The notes under the pieces: generated by a model
What the model saw: the letters and a program-made list of their open reading frames with translations, nothing else
The model's database searches: none
What the model was told of the DNA's origin: nothing
Translations under genes and position numbers: made by a program
Origin: a marine gamma proteobacterium HTCC2148
GTDB taxonomy: Bacteria; Pseudomonadota; Gammaproteobacteria; Pseudomonadales; Halieaceae
DNA length: 64,000 nucleotides
Assembly: GCA_000156295.1 (NCBI GenBank)
Contig: DS999235.1
Coordinates: forward strand, 2,389-66,388
Direction: 5' to 3'
Shown: in pieces, positions 54,251 through 63,495 of the stretch
Position numbering within the stretch: position 1 is the stretch's first letter
Layout of the letters: each line of letters opens with the position of its first letter

Positions 54251-55279
54251 ATGCCCAGATCTATTCAGGACTTGCCCCAGCATCCGGCGCGGGTGCTGCT
54301 ACCGCCACTAGAGGTCCTGCTGGACATGGGCTTTACGCCCAAAAGTTGTTTGGCTGGAACCGGTGTGTCGCTTGCCCAAATGAACAATATCAACACCCGA
54401 ATCAGTCTGGAGCAGGAGTTGCGTTTCTACAGGAACGCACTGGATCTGACAGGTGACCCAACCATAGGGCTCAAACTGGGGGAGCCCTTTATCCCTCAAC
54501 GCTATGGTTTGTTTGGTTATGCATTGCTCAGTGCAGAGACCTTTCGACATGCTCTGACCATTACCGAAAACTTTGGCCGTCTTACGTTTAGCTTTTTCAG
54601 CTTTAGTTTTGGCGTCGACGGGTCTCAGGCCTGGTTCTCTATCGGCGAGCCGCCGCCTATAGATCAGGAGCTAATCGATGTGTACATGGACAGGGATATG
54701 TCGGCCGCTGGCGTTGATTTTACCGAGGTGCTTGGAGTTGGTTTCAGTATCGACCGAGTGCTGTTGCCGCATGATGGTAAGGGGTTTAAACAAAAATACC
54801 GCGATCACTTTGACTGCCCCATTGAGTTTGGTGGCGCTGAGGGGCGGTTCTACTTCAGTTCAGATCTGCTGGACAAGCCATTACCAAAAAGTGACCCGGA
54901 GTCCTCTCGCCATCTTCAGCAGCAGTGCCAGATGCTGATCGCCAAGATGACATCTCACGGCAGCTTTGTTGATGAGGTCAGGTTGTTAATGCTTGCAAGG
55001 CCGGGTTACTTTCCCGATATAGATGCGCTGGCGGGAAAAATAGGGATGTCTGCGCGAACATTGAGGCGCAGGCTAAAAAACGAGGGGAGCACGTTTAGAG
55101 AGGTGCTTGAAGAAATTCGCTATGGTCTTGCCCGCGAGTATCTCGCCAATACCCATTTACCCATGGACGAAATTTCACTGCTGTTGGGTTATACCGAGGC
55201 CGGTAATTTCAGTCATGCCTTCAAGCGCTGGAGCGGGCTGTCTCCGAGCCTATGGCGACAACACGCAGATTCTAGCTGA
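54251..55279 (+). CDS. AraC-family transcriptional regulator
   Basis: Regulator of 342 aa, with an arabinose-binding-like domain (LLDMGFTPKSCLAGTGVSL, RISLEQELRFYRNAL) and a C-terminal AraC domain (DALAGKIGMSARTLRRRLK, EISLLLGYTEAGNFSHAFKRW). ATG 54251 is taken over a longer frame from 54209. It is followed after 28 nt by the DUF3604 gene, which it may control. Related to the OruR-like regulator at 10 kb, but not a close copy. Confidence 0.87.
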   Translation: MPRSIQDLPQHPARVLLPPLEVLLDMGFTPKSCLAGTGVSLAQMNNINTRISLEQELRFYRNALDLTGDPTIGLKLGEPFIPQRYGLFGYALLSAETFRHALTITENFGRLTFSFFSFSFGVDGSQAWFSIGEPPPIDQELIDVYMDRDMSAAGVDFTEVLGVGFSIDRVLLPHDGKGFKQKYRDHFDCPIEFGGAEGRFYFSSDLLDKPLPKSDPESSRHLQQQCQMLIAKMTSHGSFVDEVRLLMLARPGYFPDIDALAGKIGMSARTLRRRLKNEGSTFREVLEEIRYGLAREYLANTHLPMDEISLLLGYTEAGNFSHAFKRWSGLSPSLWRQHADSS

Positions 55280-55307
55280 ACAACGACTCGCAAAAATGGA
55301 GAATCCA

Positions 55308-57284
55308 ATGCGCTATGGTTTACCTCTAATGATGCGGCGGGGCATTTTCTCGCGAGCATTAGCTGTCTTGATAACTTGCCTGACGCTGGTGATAGCCAGT
55401 CCATCCAACGCAACGCAGTACACGGAACAGCGTGAGCCCTGTGCTGAGTTTAATGAGCAACGGCGTCCGTTTTTTGGCGATGTTCATGTGCACACTCGAT
55501 ACTCGCTGGATGCCAGCACCCAAGGAACGCGAACCTCTCCTGCCGACGCTTATCAATTCGCCCGTGGTGACGAATTGGGCATCCAGCCCTGGGACATAAA
55601 TGGGCAACCCATGCGCAGTTTGCAACTGCGCCGATCACTGGATTTTGCAATGGTGTCAGACCACGCTGAATTAATCGGCGAGGTACGGATGTGTAACACA
55701 CCGGAGATTGAGGGTTATAGCAGCTGGCAATGCAAGGTTTACAGACATCTGCCACGAGTGGCCTATTACCTGTTTAACTACATGGCCACCATGCAGCAAT
55801 CACACTTGGGGATGTGCGGAGAAGAGGGTGAGCGATGTCGTGAAGCGGCGCTCGTGCCCTGGGCTGAAATGCAGGCGGCGGCCGAGGAGCACTACGATCG
55901 AAGCGACGGCTGCGAATTTTCCACTTTCGTTGGCTATGAATGGACAGCCATGCAAAGTGGTAGTGGCGGAAACCTGCACCGCAATGTCATATTTCGTAAT
56001 GCTGAAGTGCCCCAAACGCCAATAAGCTTTATCGACAGCCCAGGCGCGAGTTTGCTTTGGCAGGCACTGGAACAACAGTGCACTGATGGCGAAGGTAACT
56101 GTGACGCTTTAGTTATTCCTCATAATTCCAATCTCAGTGCGGGCTATATGTTCAGTGGCGAGTTGGACGCAGGGGGTCCAATGACCGTCGGCTATGCGCA
56201 GCAACGCGCAAAGTTTGAGCCGCTGGTGGAAATTATGCAGCATAAGGGTGCATCCGAATGTTATTACGCTCCCGGTATTACCAGCGATGAACTTTGTGCT
56301 TTTGAGCAACAACCCAAGGACAACATCGCCGGTTACAGCTCGCCTCCAATGCCTGACACTGGTTTTGTTCGTCAGGTGTTGGCGGATGGTATAGAGCTCG
56401 AGGCAAAGCTGGGTTCAAACCCTTACCAGTTCGGCATCATCGCCAGTACTGATACGCATCTGGGCGCTCCTGGTTCTGTAGAGGAAGACCGCTTTTTAGG
56501 ACATGGCGGTGCAGGGGTCCCGGCTCGCGAAGAGATACCTCCCGGCTTGCCTGACAAACTGGAATACAACCCGGGTGGTTTGGCGGTATTGTGGGCGGAA
56601 GAGAACAGCAGAGACTCACTCTTTTCTGCAATGCGTCGACGTGAAGCCTACGGTACCAGTGGCCCGCGTATTAGTAGTCGGTTTTTCGCAAGCTGGCAGT
56701 TCCCTGATGACCTGTGTCAATCATCTGACCGTATCGAGCAAGCTTATTCAACTGGCGTCCCCATGGGCGGGCTGCTCGCTGGGTCACCCACTCCCGGCAC
56801 TGCACCTACATTTTTACTGGCCGCCAGTCAGGATCCTGGTACTGCCAATTTTCCTGGGATGCCCCTACAGCGTATTCAGGTGGTTAAGGGGTGGCTTGAC
56901 GAGCATGGTCAGACTCAGGAGAAAGTCATTGATGTGGCGGGTAATTCCGACAATGGCGCCAACGTTGATCTAGAGACCTGCGAAACTCGCGGTAAAGGTT
57001 TTGCGCAGTTATGCGCTGTCTGGAGGGATGACGAATTTGACGCAACGCAGCGTGCTTTTTACTACTCCCGGGTCGTAGAGAATCCAAGTTGCCGCTGGAG
57101 CCAGCGGCAGTGTGTCGCAGCGAAGGTGGATTGCAGCGCCCCCGAGACCATTGGCGAAGGCTTTTCTGGTTGCTGCGCGGCTGACCATCGGCCTGTTATT
57201 CAGGAGCGCGCATGGTCCTCTCCCATCTGGTATGCGCCTGTGGGGCCTAGTCTTGCAGAAACTCCGTTGAATCAAGCACGTTGA
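55308..57284 (+). CDS. Exported DUF3604 (PHP-like) protein
   Basis: Protein of 658 aa with a signal peptide (ALAVLITCLTLVIASPSNA). The DUF3604 family looks like PHP metal-dependent phosphoesterases: FFGDVHVHTRYSLDA near the start, VSDHAELIGE, then VIPHNSNLSAGY and ASTDTHLGAPGS carry the His and Asp that would bind metals. Cys are numerous, fitting a disulfide-rich periplasmic protein. ATG 55308 has TGGAGAA 7 nt upstream. Substrate unknown. The 3' end overlaps the convergent decarboxylase by 38 nt. Confidence 0.83.
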   Translation: MRYGLPLMMRRGIFSRALAVLITCLTLVIASPSNATQYTEQREPCAEFNEQRRPFFGDVHVHTRYSLDASTQGTRTSPADAYQFARGDELGIQPWDINGQPMRSLQLRRSLDFAMVSDHAELIGEVRMCNTPEIEGYSSWQCKVYRHLPRVAYYLFNYMATMQQSHLGMCGEEGERCREAALVPWAEMQAAAEEHYDRSDGCEFSTFVGYEWTAMQSGSGGNLHRNVIFRNAEVPQTPISFIDSPGASLLWQALEQQCTDGEGNCDALVIPHNSNLSAGYMFSGELDAGGPMTVGYAQQRAKFEPLVEIMQHKGASECYYAPGITSDELCAFEQQPKDNIAGYSSPPMPDTGFVRQVLADGIELEAKLGSNPYQFGIIASTDTHLGAPGSVEEDRFLGHGGAGVPAREEIPPGLPDKLEYNPGGLAVLWAEENSRDSLFSAMRRREAYGTSGPRISSRFFASWQFPDDLCQSSDRIEQAYSTGVPMGGLLAGSPTPGTAPTFLLAASQDPGTANFPGMPLQRIQVVKGWLDEHGQTQEKVIDVAGNSDNGANVDLETCETRGKGFAQLCAVWRDDEFDATQRAFYYSRVVENPSCRWSQRQCVAAKVDCSAPETIGEGFSGCCAADHRPVIQERAWSSPIWYAPVGPSLAETPLNQAR

Positions 57285-58437
57285 CGTAGGTACAGGAGCT
57301 AAAGCCATTGAAGGTGGTGGTCGTTGCTGACCCATAGGCTCCCAGTAAGCCGAACTCGATGTAGTCGCCTGTTCTCAGCTCTTTGGGGAGCGCGGTAGAT
57401 TTCGACAAGCGATCTACCGGGTCGCAGGTGGGGCCAAACACGTGGTAGTCCGACTCCGTTGCAATGAGTGCTTCGCCTTCTCTCCAGGCCCGCACAGGCA
57501 AGCAGATGTCCACCAGGGATTGCTCTTGCATCCCGCCGTACACGCCGTCGTTGACGAACACACTCTTGCCACAGTCACGCACGTGAATCACTCGCGCTAA
57601 CAGAGAAACCGATGAGGCGACCATGCCCCTGCCAGGCTCACAAATCAGCGGGATATCGGTATCAAAATATTTATCCATTGAGGAAGAAATCACCGAGAAA
57701 TATTCTTCCAGTGCGGGAATAGAGGTGTCTTGATAGTACTCGGGGAATCCACCCCCCACGTTGATGAATGCTGGCTTGACGCCGGCGCGGCTGAGGATGC
57801 GCGATGCCGCCTCCAGGTAGCGCTCATACATCTGCGGATCAGTGCACTGTGAGCCCGGGTGAAAAGTGAGAGCAGGGCGCCCTCCGATTTTTTCAATGGC
57901 CTGCAATAACTCAACAGCATAGTCCTCGGTGGCACCGAATTTGCTGCCGAAATCATAAGCTGCCCCAGCGTGCTCCAGCTTGAAGCGCACCGTATAGGTC
58001 ACATCCGGATCACCTCCGGTGCAACGGTGAATTTTTTCCAGTTCCGACATCTCGTCGAGGGCGAAAGAGCGAACGCCGTAACGTAAGTAAGACTCTGCGA
58101 CTGCCTCTTCGGCTTTAATCGGGTTGTTGTAATGAAGTATTGACCCCGGGCAGTATTCCGAAACTCGACGAACCTCATCGAGCGACGCTACGTCGAAGTT
58201 TTGGAGGCCGGTGGCGGCCAGCGTTTCTAACACCCTGACCTCCGGGTTGGCTTTGACGGCATAACTCACTGTGCCCGGGAAATGCGTCAGGAAGCGCTTG
58301 GCTCGAGTCTGAAGAGCGTCAGGGCAAAACAGGTATAAAGGATCGGTGGGCTTCAATTTCCCAGTGATCTGTGCGGCGTCCCGATAAAAGTTGGCCGTTT
58401 CAGGTTTGTCAAAAGCGGTAGCGACACTGCCAGTCAT
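57247..58437 (-). CDS. Ornithine/lysine decarboxylase, PLP fold type III
   Basis: Decarboxylase of 396 aa of the eukaryotic-like ODC group. PLP Lys in SYAVKANPEV, FDVASLDEV, substrate-side FHPGSQ, VGGGFPEYY, phosphate binder CEPGRGMVA, the catalytic Cys in FGPTCDPVD, and GAYGSATTTTFNGF near the end. It makes putrescine or cadaverine. ATG 58437 (AGGGTGA upstream) is preferred over the GTG at 58446. Divergent from an Lrp gene that probably controls it. Confidence 0.9.
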   Translation of the reverse strand: MTGSVATAFDKPETANFYRDAAQITGKLKPTDPLYLFCPDALQTRAKRFLTHFPGTVSYAVKANPEVRVLETLAATGLQNFDVASLDEVRRVSEYCPGSILHYNNPIKAEEAVAESYLRYGVRSFALDEMSELEKIHRCTGGDPDVTYTVRFKLEHAGAAYDFGSKFGATEDYAVELLQAIEKIGGRPALTFHPGSQCTDPQMYERYLEAASRILSRAGVKPAFINVGGGFPEYYQDTSIPALEEYFSVISSSMDKYFDTDIPLICEPGRGMVASSVSLLARVIHVRDCGKSVFVNDGVYGGMQEQSLVDICLPVRAWREGEALIATESDYHVFGPTCDPVDRLSKSTALPKELRTGDYIEFGLLGAYGSATTTTFNGFSSCTYVNVLDSTEFLQD

Positions 58438-58567
58438 ATCAATCACCCTGTGTTTGTTATTCCACTATTATCGGGTGCCAGCGTGACCAGCGAATAGTTG
58501 CAAAAACTGGTTAATATGCTCAAATGGTAGGCACTATGATTAATGTGATGATCAAAGTGGTGAATTT

Positions 58568-59002
58568 ATGGATTTAAGCAGAAATGATCGACGGTTGATT
58601 AAAGCCTTACAGCTTAATGCCAGACAGACCATTAGCGAGCTGTCCCGTGAGTTGGACCTGTCGCGCACCACCGTTCAAAAGCGCCTTGCCCAACTGGAGG
58701 CAAGTGGAATCATTGCCGGTTACAAGCTTAAACTGGGCGATGCTTACCAGTCACGCACGTTCCAGGCGTATGTCAACCTGGTGGTAGATCCGCACCTGGG
58801 TAGTCAGGTGGCTAGTGCTTTAGAGGGTATGTCAGAGCTGGAAGCCCTTTATACGGTGTCGGGAAAAATTGACCTGGTGGCGATTATTCGGGTCAATGCG
58901 CCGGCGGAACTTGATTCCGTGCTTGACCGAATTGGAGAAATGGATGGTGTGCGAGATACGGACTCGGCCATCGTGCTGTCGACTAAATTTGATCGACGTT
59001 AG
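58568..59002 (+). CDS. Lrp/AsnC-family transcriptional regulator
   Basis: Regulator of 144 aa: helix-turn-helix (DRRLIKALQLNARQTISELS, then LSRTTVQKRLAQLEASG) and the AsnC ligand-binding domain with LYTVSGKIDLVAIIRV. Such proteins sense amino acids. It is 130 nt from the divergent ornithine decarboxylase gene, so an amino-acid signal for that gene is likely. Confidence 0.9.
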   Translation: MDLSRNDRRLIKALQLNARQTISELSRELDLSRTTVQKRLAQLEASGIIAGYKLKLGDAYQSRTFQAYVNLVVDPHLGSQVASALEGMSELEALYTVSGKIDLVAIIRVNAPAELDSVLDRIGEMDGVRDTDSAIVLSTKFDRR

Positions 59003-59387
59003 GGGCGTACTCAGGACACGCTCATTGAGGCGGTGGTGAATTCAACGTCAAAGCGGATGAAGTATTCTTTACTGGCAGCCGTTTGCAACTTGTCGCTGCG
59101 ATCCTTGGGTTCGCGGCGGCTTTTTGGCCGGATTGGTGGCAGTTGGCCTGTAAATATAGACCATAGCGTTTTCGCTCTTTTCGAATGCAGTCTTTTCGAC
59201 GTAGTCGCTGTTCGTGCAGGCAAAATAATCAGTTCCTGGTCGAGGAACGCTCGGGTCAGATGGGCAGGCAAGGGTCCCATCATTGGCCCTTGTCACGCAG
59301 CGCAGTGATGCCGACACCCCAACCGCCGCTCCGTTGTCTTGGCTTGCCTTGGTGGGTAAGTGCGCGATACCGGTCAAGACCGATGAG
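59003..59387. other. Intergenic region, possible gene remnant
   Basis: 385 nt between the Lrp stop and the dinB stop. On the minus strand, a frame at 59377-59069 carries SENAMVYIYRPTA and an overlapping frame at 59283-59011 ends with EYFIRFDVEF. Together they could be a broken small lipoprotein-type gene (VYIYRP-like segments occur in DUF2846 proteins). The evidence is too thin to call a gene. Confidence 0.3.
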
Positions 59388-60467
59388 CTACTGCGAGAAC
59401 AGAACGAGTTGCATCTCCATTTCTTTATGTAAGGGTTCCAGGCGGAGCCCCGCGCCTAAAAGTCTCACTGGACGACTGCCTCGCTGCCACGCACTGTGCA
59501 ATAGAGCGTGATAAGCCTTTTCATTGAGCCAATGCTCTCCGCTATCCGGTATTATTTCTTCTATGGTGGTTTGTTCAAAGTTATCGAACTTTACTTTTAC
59601 GAAGCGCTTGTGCGGTCGATAACGCTCCTCAATTTTATGAAAGCGTCCTTCCAGTTCGTCCAGCAAACGGGTCAGGGCTTGATCCATCTGCTGCAGTTGT
59701 TCGATATCGGAATGATAGGTGTTTTCAACCGAGATCGACTTGCGCGTGCGACTGGTTTGCACGTCTCTGTCGTCCAGGCCGTGGGCCACTTTAGCCAGCC
59801 TGGAACCGTACTTTCCGAATCGCTTCACCAGAACTTCCAGCGGAATGGATTGCAGTTCACCGCAGGTTGTCGCGCCCAGTTTTTCGAGCTTGGCAGCCGT
59901 AACAGCGCCGACCCCATTGATTCTGGACACCGGAAGATCCACGACAAATTCGGCAACGTCTTCCGGCGTAATAGTGAAGCAGCCGTCTGGTTTGTCCCAG
60001 TCACTACCCACTTTGGCTAGGAATTTATTTGGAGCCACGCCGGCTGAGACGGTCAAGTTCAGTTCTTGCTTAATGCGGCGCCGAATGTCTTGTGCGATCA
60101 GGGTAGCGCTGCCGTGAAACTGCTCACAGTCGCTGACGTCCAGGTAGGCCTCATCCAGGCTCAAGGGCTCGATTTTGTCGGTGTAGTCTTTGAATATTTG
60201 GTGAAATTGCTGGGAGACCTCTCGATATAGGTCGAACCTCGCGCTCAGGATGATTAAACCGGGACATAGTTGCAGGGCTCGGCTACTGGGCATCGCCGAA
60301 CGCACGCCGAATTTTCGGGCTTCATAGTTGCAGGTTGCGATAACCCCACGACGTTGTGCACTGCCGCCTACCGCCACCGGCCTGGCGGCAAGCGAGGGAT
60401 CTTCGCGCATCTCGACAGACGCATAAAATGAGTCTGCATCGACATGGATTATTTTCCGCTGCCCCAT
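59388..60467 (-). CDS. dinB: DNA polymerase IV
   Basis: Y-family translesion polymerase of 359 aa: HVDADSFYASVEMR with the first catalytic Asp, SLDEAYLDVS with the Asp-Glu pair, the helix-hairpin-helix INGVGAVTAAKLEKLG, and a C-terminal little-finger domain ending near a QLVLF clamp-binding motif (QLVLFSQ). It copies damaged DNA with low fidelity. No LexA box is evident upstream within what I can see. Confidence 0.93.
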   Translation of the reverse strand: MGQRKIIHVDADSFYASVEMREDPSLAARPVAVGGSAQRRGVIATCNYEARKFGVRSAMPSSRALQLCPGLIILSARFDLYREVSQQFHQIFKDYTDKIEPLSLDEAYLDVSDCEQFHGSATLIAQDIRRRIKQELNLTVSAGVAPNKFLAKVGSDWDKPDGCFTITPEDVAEFVVDLPVSRINGVGAVTAAKLEKLGATTCGELQSIPLEVLVKRFGKYGSRLAKVAHGLDDRDVQTSRTRKSISVENTYHSDIEQLQQMDQALTRLLDELEGRFHKIEERYRPHKRFVKVKFDNFEQTTIEEIIPDSGEHWLNEKAYHALLHSAWQRGSRPVRLLGAGLRLEPLHKEMEMQLVLFSQ

Positions 60468-60581
60468 GTCAGATGTCAGGTCCTGCGTTTGATGGAATCC
60501 TGGCGTGGTTGTTCTCTGCGGCTGCCATTGGCAATCCTTTAGGGACGATACCAGAAGTCTAATACGAAGGGGCTGTGGTCG

Positions 60582-61466
60582 CTAGGCGTCGACTGAACGG
60601 CAGGTGTCCATCCAAAAGCGAACCGACTCTAAACCGAAGCGCTTGCGTGGCAAGGCAAAGTAAAAGGTGCGCCGCATATCACGCCGCGGCAGGGTAAGCG
60701 GTACCAGGTCCCCGTTGGAGAAGTTACGCTGGAGCACGATGCGCGAGAGACAGCCGATTCCCAGTCCAGACTCCACCGCGTTTTTAATGGCCTCGTTGTG
60801 TTTAAACTCCATGAATACATTGAGTTCTGGCAAAAGTCCGGCCATGGCTTTGTCAAACGTCTGCCGGGCGCCTGAGTCGGGTTCCCGCAGTATCCATGCG
60901 GCACTCTTTATATCGCGGGTAGATAGGCTGCTTTTGGATGCGAGCGGATGGTTGGCGGCGCAGAACACCACCAGTTCATCATCGCGCCATGGAATGAGTT
61001 CTAGTTCCCTGTGCTGTATTTCGCCTTCAATCATTCCTATGTCGACCTCGTAATTGAGTACTCGGGCAACAATTTCGGGAGTGTTGGCAATGTCCAGGGT
61101 GACGTCTGCTCCAGGGTATTGCCCCAGGTAGCCTGCCAGGTAGCGCGTTGCCAGATGATTGCCTATGGTGAAACTGGCACCTACCTTGATGTGTCCAAGT
61201 TCTTTGTGAGACTGCAGAACTTCTTCGAAGCTTTGGGCATGCTCCAGCAGTGACTGTGCCTCTTTACGCACCGTTTGGCCGACAGCATTGAGTATCAACT
61301 TGTTACTTGCCCGGTCGAAGAGGGCAATTTCGTAGGCATGCTCGAGGTTCTGTAAAGCTTCACTCGCCGCCGACTGCGACATATGCAGGCTCTGGGCTGC
61401 CCGCGAAATGCTCTGTTGCTGGGCAACCTCCAGAAAAATCTGTAATTGGCGCAAGGTGTATTTCAT
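60582..61466 (-). CDS. LysR-family transcriptional regulator
   Basis: LysR regulator of 294 aa from ATG 61466 (the frame runs to 61505 without support). Helix-turn-helix TLRQLQIFLEVAQQQSISRAA, then HMSQSAASEALQNLE; LysR substrate domain after residue 90. It is divergent from cysC, and the gap holds a T-N11-A repeat, so it may regulate sulfate activation, but it does not look like CysB itself. Confidence 0.87.
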   Translation of the reverse strand: MKYTLRQLQIFLEVAQQQSISRAAQSLHMSQSAASEALQNLEHAYEIALFDRASNKLILNAVGQTVRKEAQSLLEHAQSFEEVLQSHKELGHIKVGASFTIGNHLATRYLAGYLGQYPGADVTLDIANTPEIVARVLNYEVDIGMIEGEIQHRELELIPWRDDELVVFCAANHPLASKSSLSTRDIKSAAWILREPDSGARQTFDKAMAGLLPELNVFMEFKHNEAIKNAVESGLGIGCLSRIVLQRNFSNGDLVPLTLPRRDMRRTFYFALPRKRFGLESVRFWMDTCRSVDA

Positions 61467-61482
61467 CTGTGGCTCTTTATGT

Positions 61483-61497
61483 ATCGGAAAAACCGAT
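61483..61497. promoter_or_regulatory. LysR box candidate
   Basis: Perfect repeat ATCGG-AAAAA-CCGAT, containing the T-N11-A pattern (61484-61496), 17 nt upstream of the LysR start and 120 nt before cysC. Confidence 0.5.
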
Positions 61498-61617
61498 GGA
61501 GGCATCCATAATATCCTGTTTTACATATGGCTCCAATGGCCGTACCCTGCGGTTCGCAATAATAACTTCAGCATGCGGTCCAACCTGCTCGCCTGCGATC
61601 ACTTAAGGAATAATGCT

Positions 61618-62235
61618 ATGGCCGATCAAAAAGCCACCAATGTGCACTGGCACGAGGGTGATATCACCCGTGAACACCGCGAGAAAACCCTTGGCCACAA
61701 GGGCGCAACGCTCTGGTTCACCGGCCTTTCCGGTTCAGGCAAAAGTACAGTAGCGGTAGAGCTCGAGGGTACCCTTCACGAGATGGGTGTCACTTCTTAT
61801 CGCCTGGACGGCGATAATGTCCGGATGGGTATCAACAAGAATCTGGGTTTTTCAGCTGAAGACCGAACAGAGAACATCCGCCGGATCGGCGAAGTGTCCA
61901 AGCTCTTCGTGGATAGCGGCGTAATTGCGCTTTCCAGTTTTATCAGTCCCTATCGCGCTGACCGTGATCAGGTGCGCGAACTGCACGAAGCGGCAGGTAT
62001 GGAGTTTATCGAGATTTTCGTCGATTGCTCGCTGGAGGCGGCTGAGAGTCGCGACCCCAAGGGCTTATACAAAAAAGCCCGTGCGGGAGAGATCAAGAAC
62101 TTCACCGGTATCGATGACCCTTACGAAGCACCCGGTAAGCCTGAGATTCACTTGCACTCCGACCAGCAAGAGTTGGCAGAGGAAGTACAGGAAATTCTCG
62201 CACTGCTGCGTGAGCGCGGCATTATCAACGCCTGA
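61618..62235 (+). CDS. cysC: Adenylylsulfate kinase
   Basis: APS kinase of 205 aa, which phosphorylates adenylylsulfate to PAPS. Motifs: P-loop FTGLSGSGKST, YRLDGDNVRMGINKNLGFS, FISPYRADRD and DPKGLYKKARAGEIKNFTG. ATG 61618 is the start; the longer frame is not supported. Followed by the sulfate adenylyltransferase after 12 nt. Confidence 0.95.
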   Translation: MADQKATNVHWHEGDITREHREKTLGHKGATLWFTGLSGSGKSTVAVELEGTLHEMGVTSYRLDGDNVRMGINKNLGFSAEDRTENIRRIGEVSKLFVDSGVIALSSFISPYRADRDQVRELHEAAGMEFIEIFVDCSLEAAESRDPKGLYKKARAGEIKNFTGIDDPYEAPGKPEIHLHSDQQELAEEVQEILALLRERGIINA

Positions 62236-62247
62236 TTGGAGAGTACA

Positions 62248-63435
62248 ATGATTAAGCCACATGGATCTGACGAACTGAATCCACTGTTTGTCGACAATAG
62301 TGAACAGCGCCACGCTTTAGAAGCAGAGGCGGAAAACCTGCCCTCGATTTTGCTCAACTCCGCGGCCGCAGCCAATGCGGTAATGCTGGGTGGTGGTTAT
62401 TTTAACCCACTGACCGGCTATATGAATCTGGCAGACGCAATGGCGGTGGCAGAAAACATGCACACCAGTTCGGGCCTGTTCTTTCCAGTGCCAGTCCTCA
62501 ATCTTACCAGTGAAGCCGGTGTCGAAGCAGGAAGTCGCATTGCATTGCGCGACCCCAATGTCGAAGGTAATCCGGTGTTGGCGATAATGGACGTGGATGC
62601 AGTAGAGTCGGTCACCGAAGAGCAGATCGACTTCATGGCGGAAAAAATATTCCGCACTCTGGACCCGAATCATCCCGGCGTAGCTACCTTCAAGAGCCTG
62701 GGTAAAACTATGCTCTCTGGCTCGATTCAGGTTTTGAACTTCTCTTATTTCCAGGCAGACTTTCCTGACACCTTCCGCACCGCTGTCGAGATTCGCAATG
62801 AAATCGCAGAGCACGGATGGAACAAGGTTGTCGCCTTCCAGACGCGCAACCCCATGCACAGGGCTCATGAAGAGCTATGCCGGATGGCGATGGAAGATCT
62901 GGGCACTGATGGCATTCTCATTCACATGCTATTGGGTAAGCTCAAGCCGGGTGATATTCCAGCTGAAGTTCGCGACGCCTCTATCCGTAAAATGGTTGAG
63001 GTGTATTTCCCCGAAAACACAGTGATGATTACCGGGTACGGCTTCGATATGCTCTATGCCGGTCCCAGAGAAGCCGTGCTGCACGCGGTATTTCGTCAAA
63101 ATTGCGGTTGTTCGCATCTGATTGTCGGTAGAGATCATGCTGGCGTTGGCGACTACTATGGCGGCTTCGATGCACAAACAATCTTTGAAGAGGAAGTGCC
63201 TGAGGATGCGTTGGAACTGCAAATATATAATGCAGACCACACTGCCTATAGCAAAAAGTTGAATAAGGTAGTGATGATGCGTGATGCGCCTGACCACTCC
63301 AAAGACGATTTTGTACTATTGTCCGGTACGGCAGTGCGAGAAATGCTGGGTAAGGGGATTGCACCACCTCCCGAGTTTTCGCGTCCCGAGGTAGCCAAGA
63401 TCCTTTCTGATTATTATCAACTGTTGGATAGCTGA
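62248..63435 (+). CDS. sat: Sulfate adenylyltransferase (ATP sulfurylase, single-chain)
   Basis: ATP sulfurylase of 395 aa that makes APS from sulfate and ATP. It has QTRNPMHRAHE, LLGKLKPGDIPAE, GRDHAGVGDYYGGFDAQ and the late LSGTAVREMLGKG. It is the homomeric Sat type, not the CysDN heterodimer usual in gammaproteobacteria. ATG 62248 has TTGGAGAG upstream. With cysC it forms a PAPS-making pair. Confidence 0.94.
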   Translation: MIKPHGSDELNPLFVDNSEQRHALEAEAENLPSILLNSAAAANAVMLGGGYFNPLTGYMNLADAMAVAENMHTSSGLFFPVPVLNLTSEAGVEAGSRIALRDPNVEGNPVLAIMDVDAVESVTEEQIDFMAEKIFRTLDPNHPGVATFKSLGKTMLSGSIQVLNFSYFQADFPDTFRTAVEIRNEIAEHGWNKVVAFQTRNPMHRAHEELCRMAMEDLGTDGILIHMLLGKLKPGDIPAEVRDASIRKMVEVYFPENTVMITGYGFDMLYAGPREAVLHAVFRQNCGCSHLIVGRDHAGVGDYYGGFDAQTIFEEEVPEDALELQIYNADHTAYSKKLNKVVMMRDAPDHSKDDFVLLSGTAVREMLGKGIAPPPEFSRPEVAKILSDYYQLLDS

Positions 63436-63495
63436 TAAGTGGTTCTGGCGGGATGGTCGCGCTGCGAGGATCCCGCCACACTCTGGAAATAGGCG

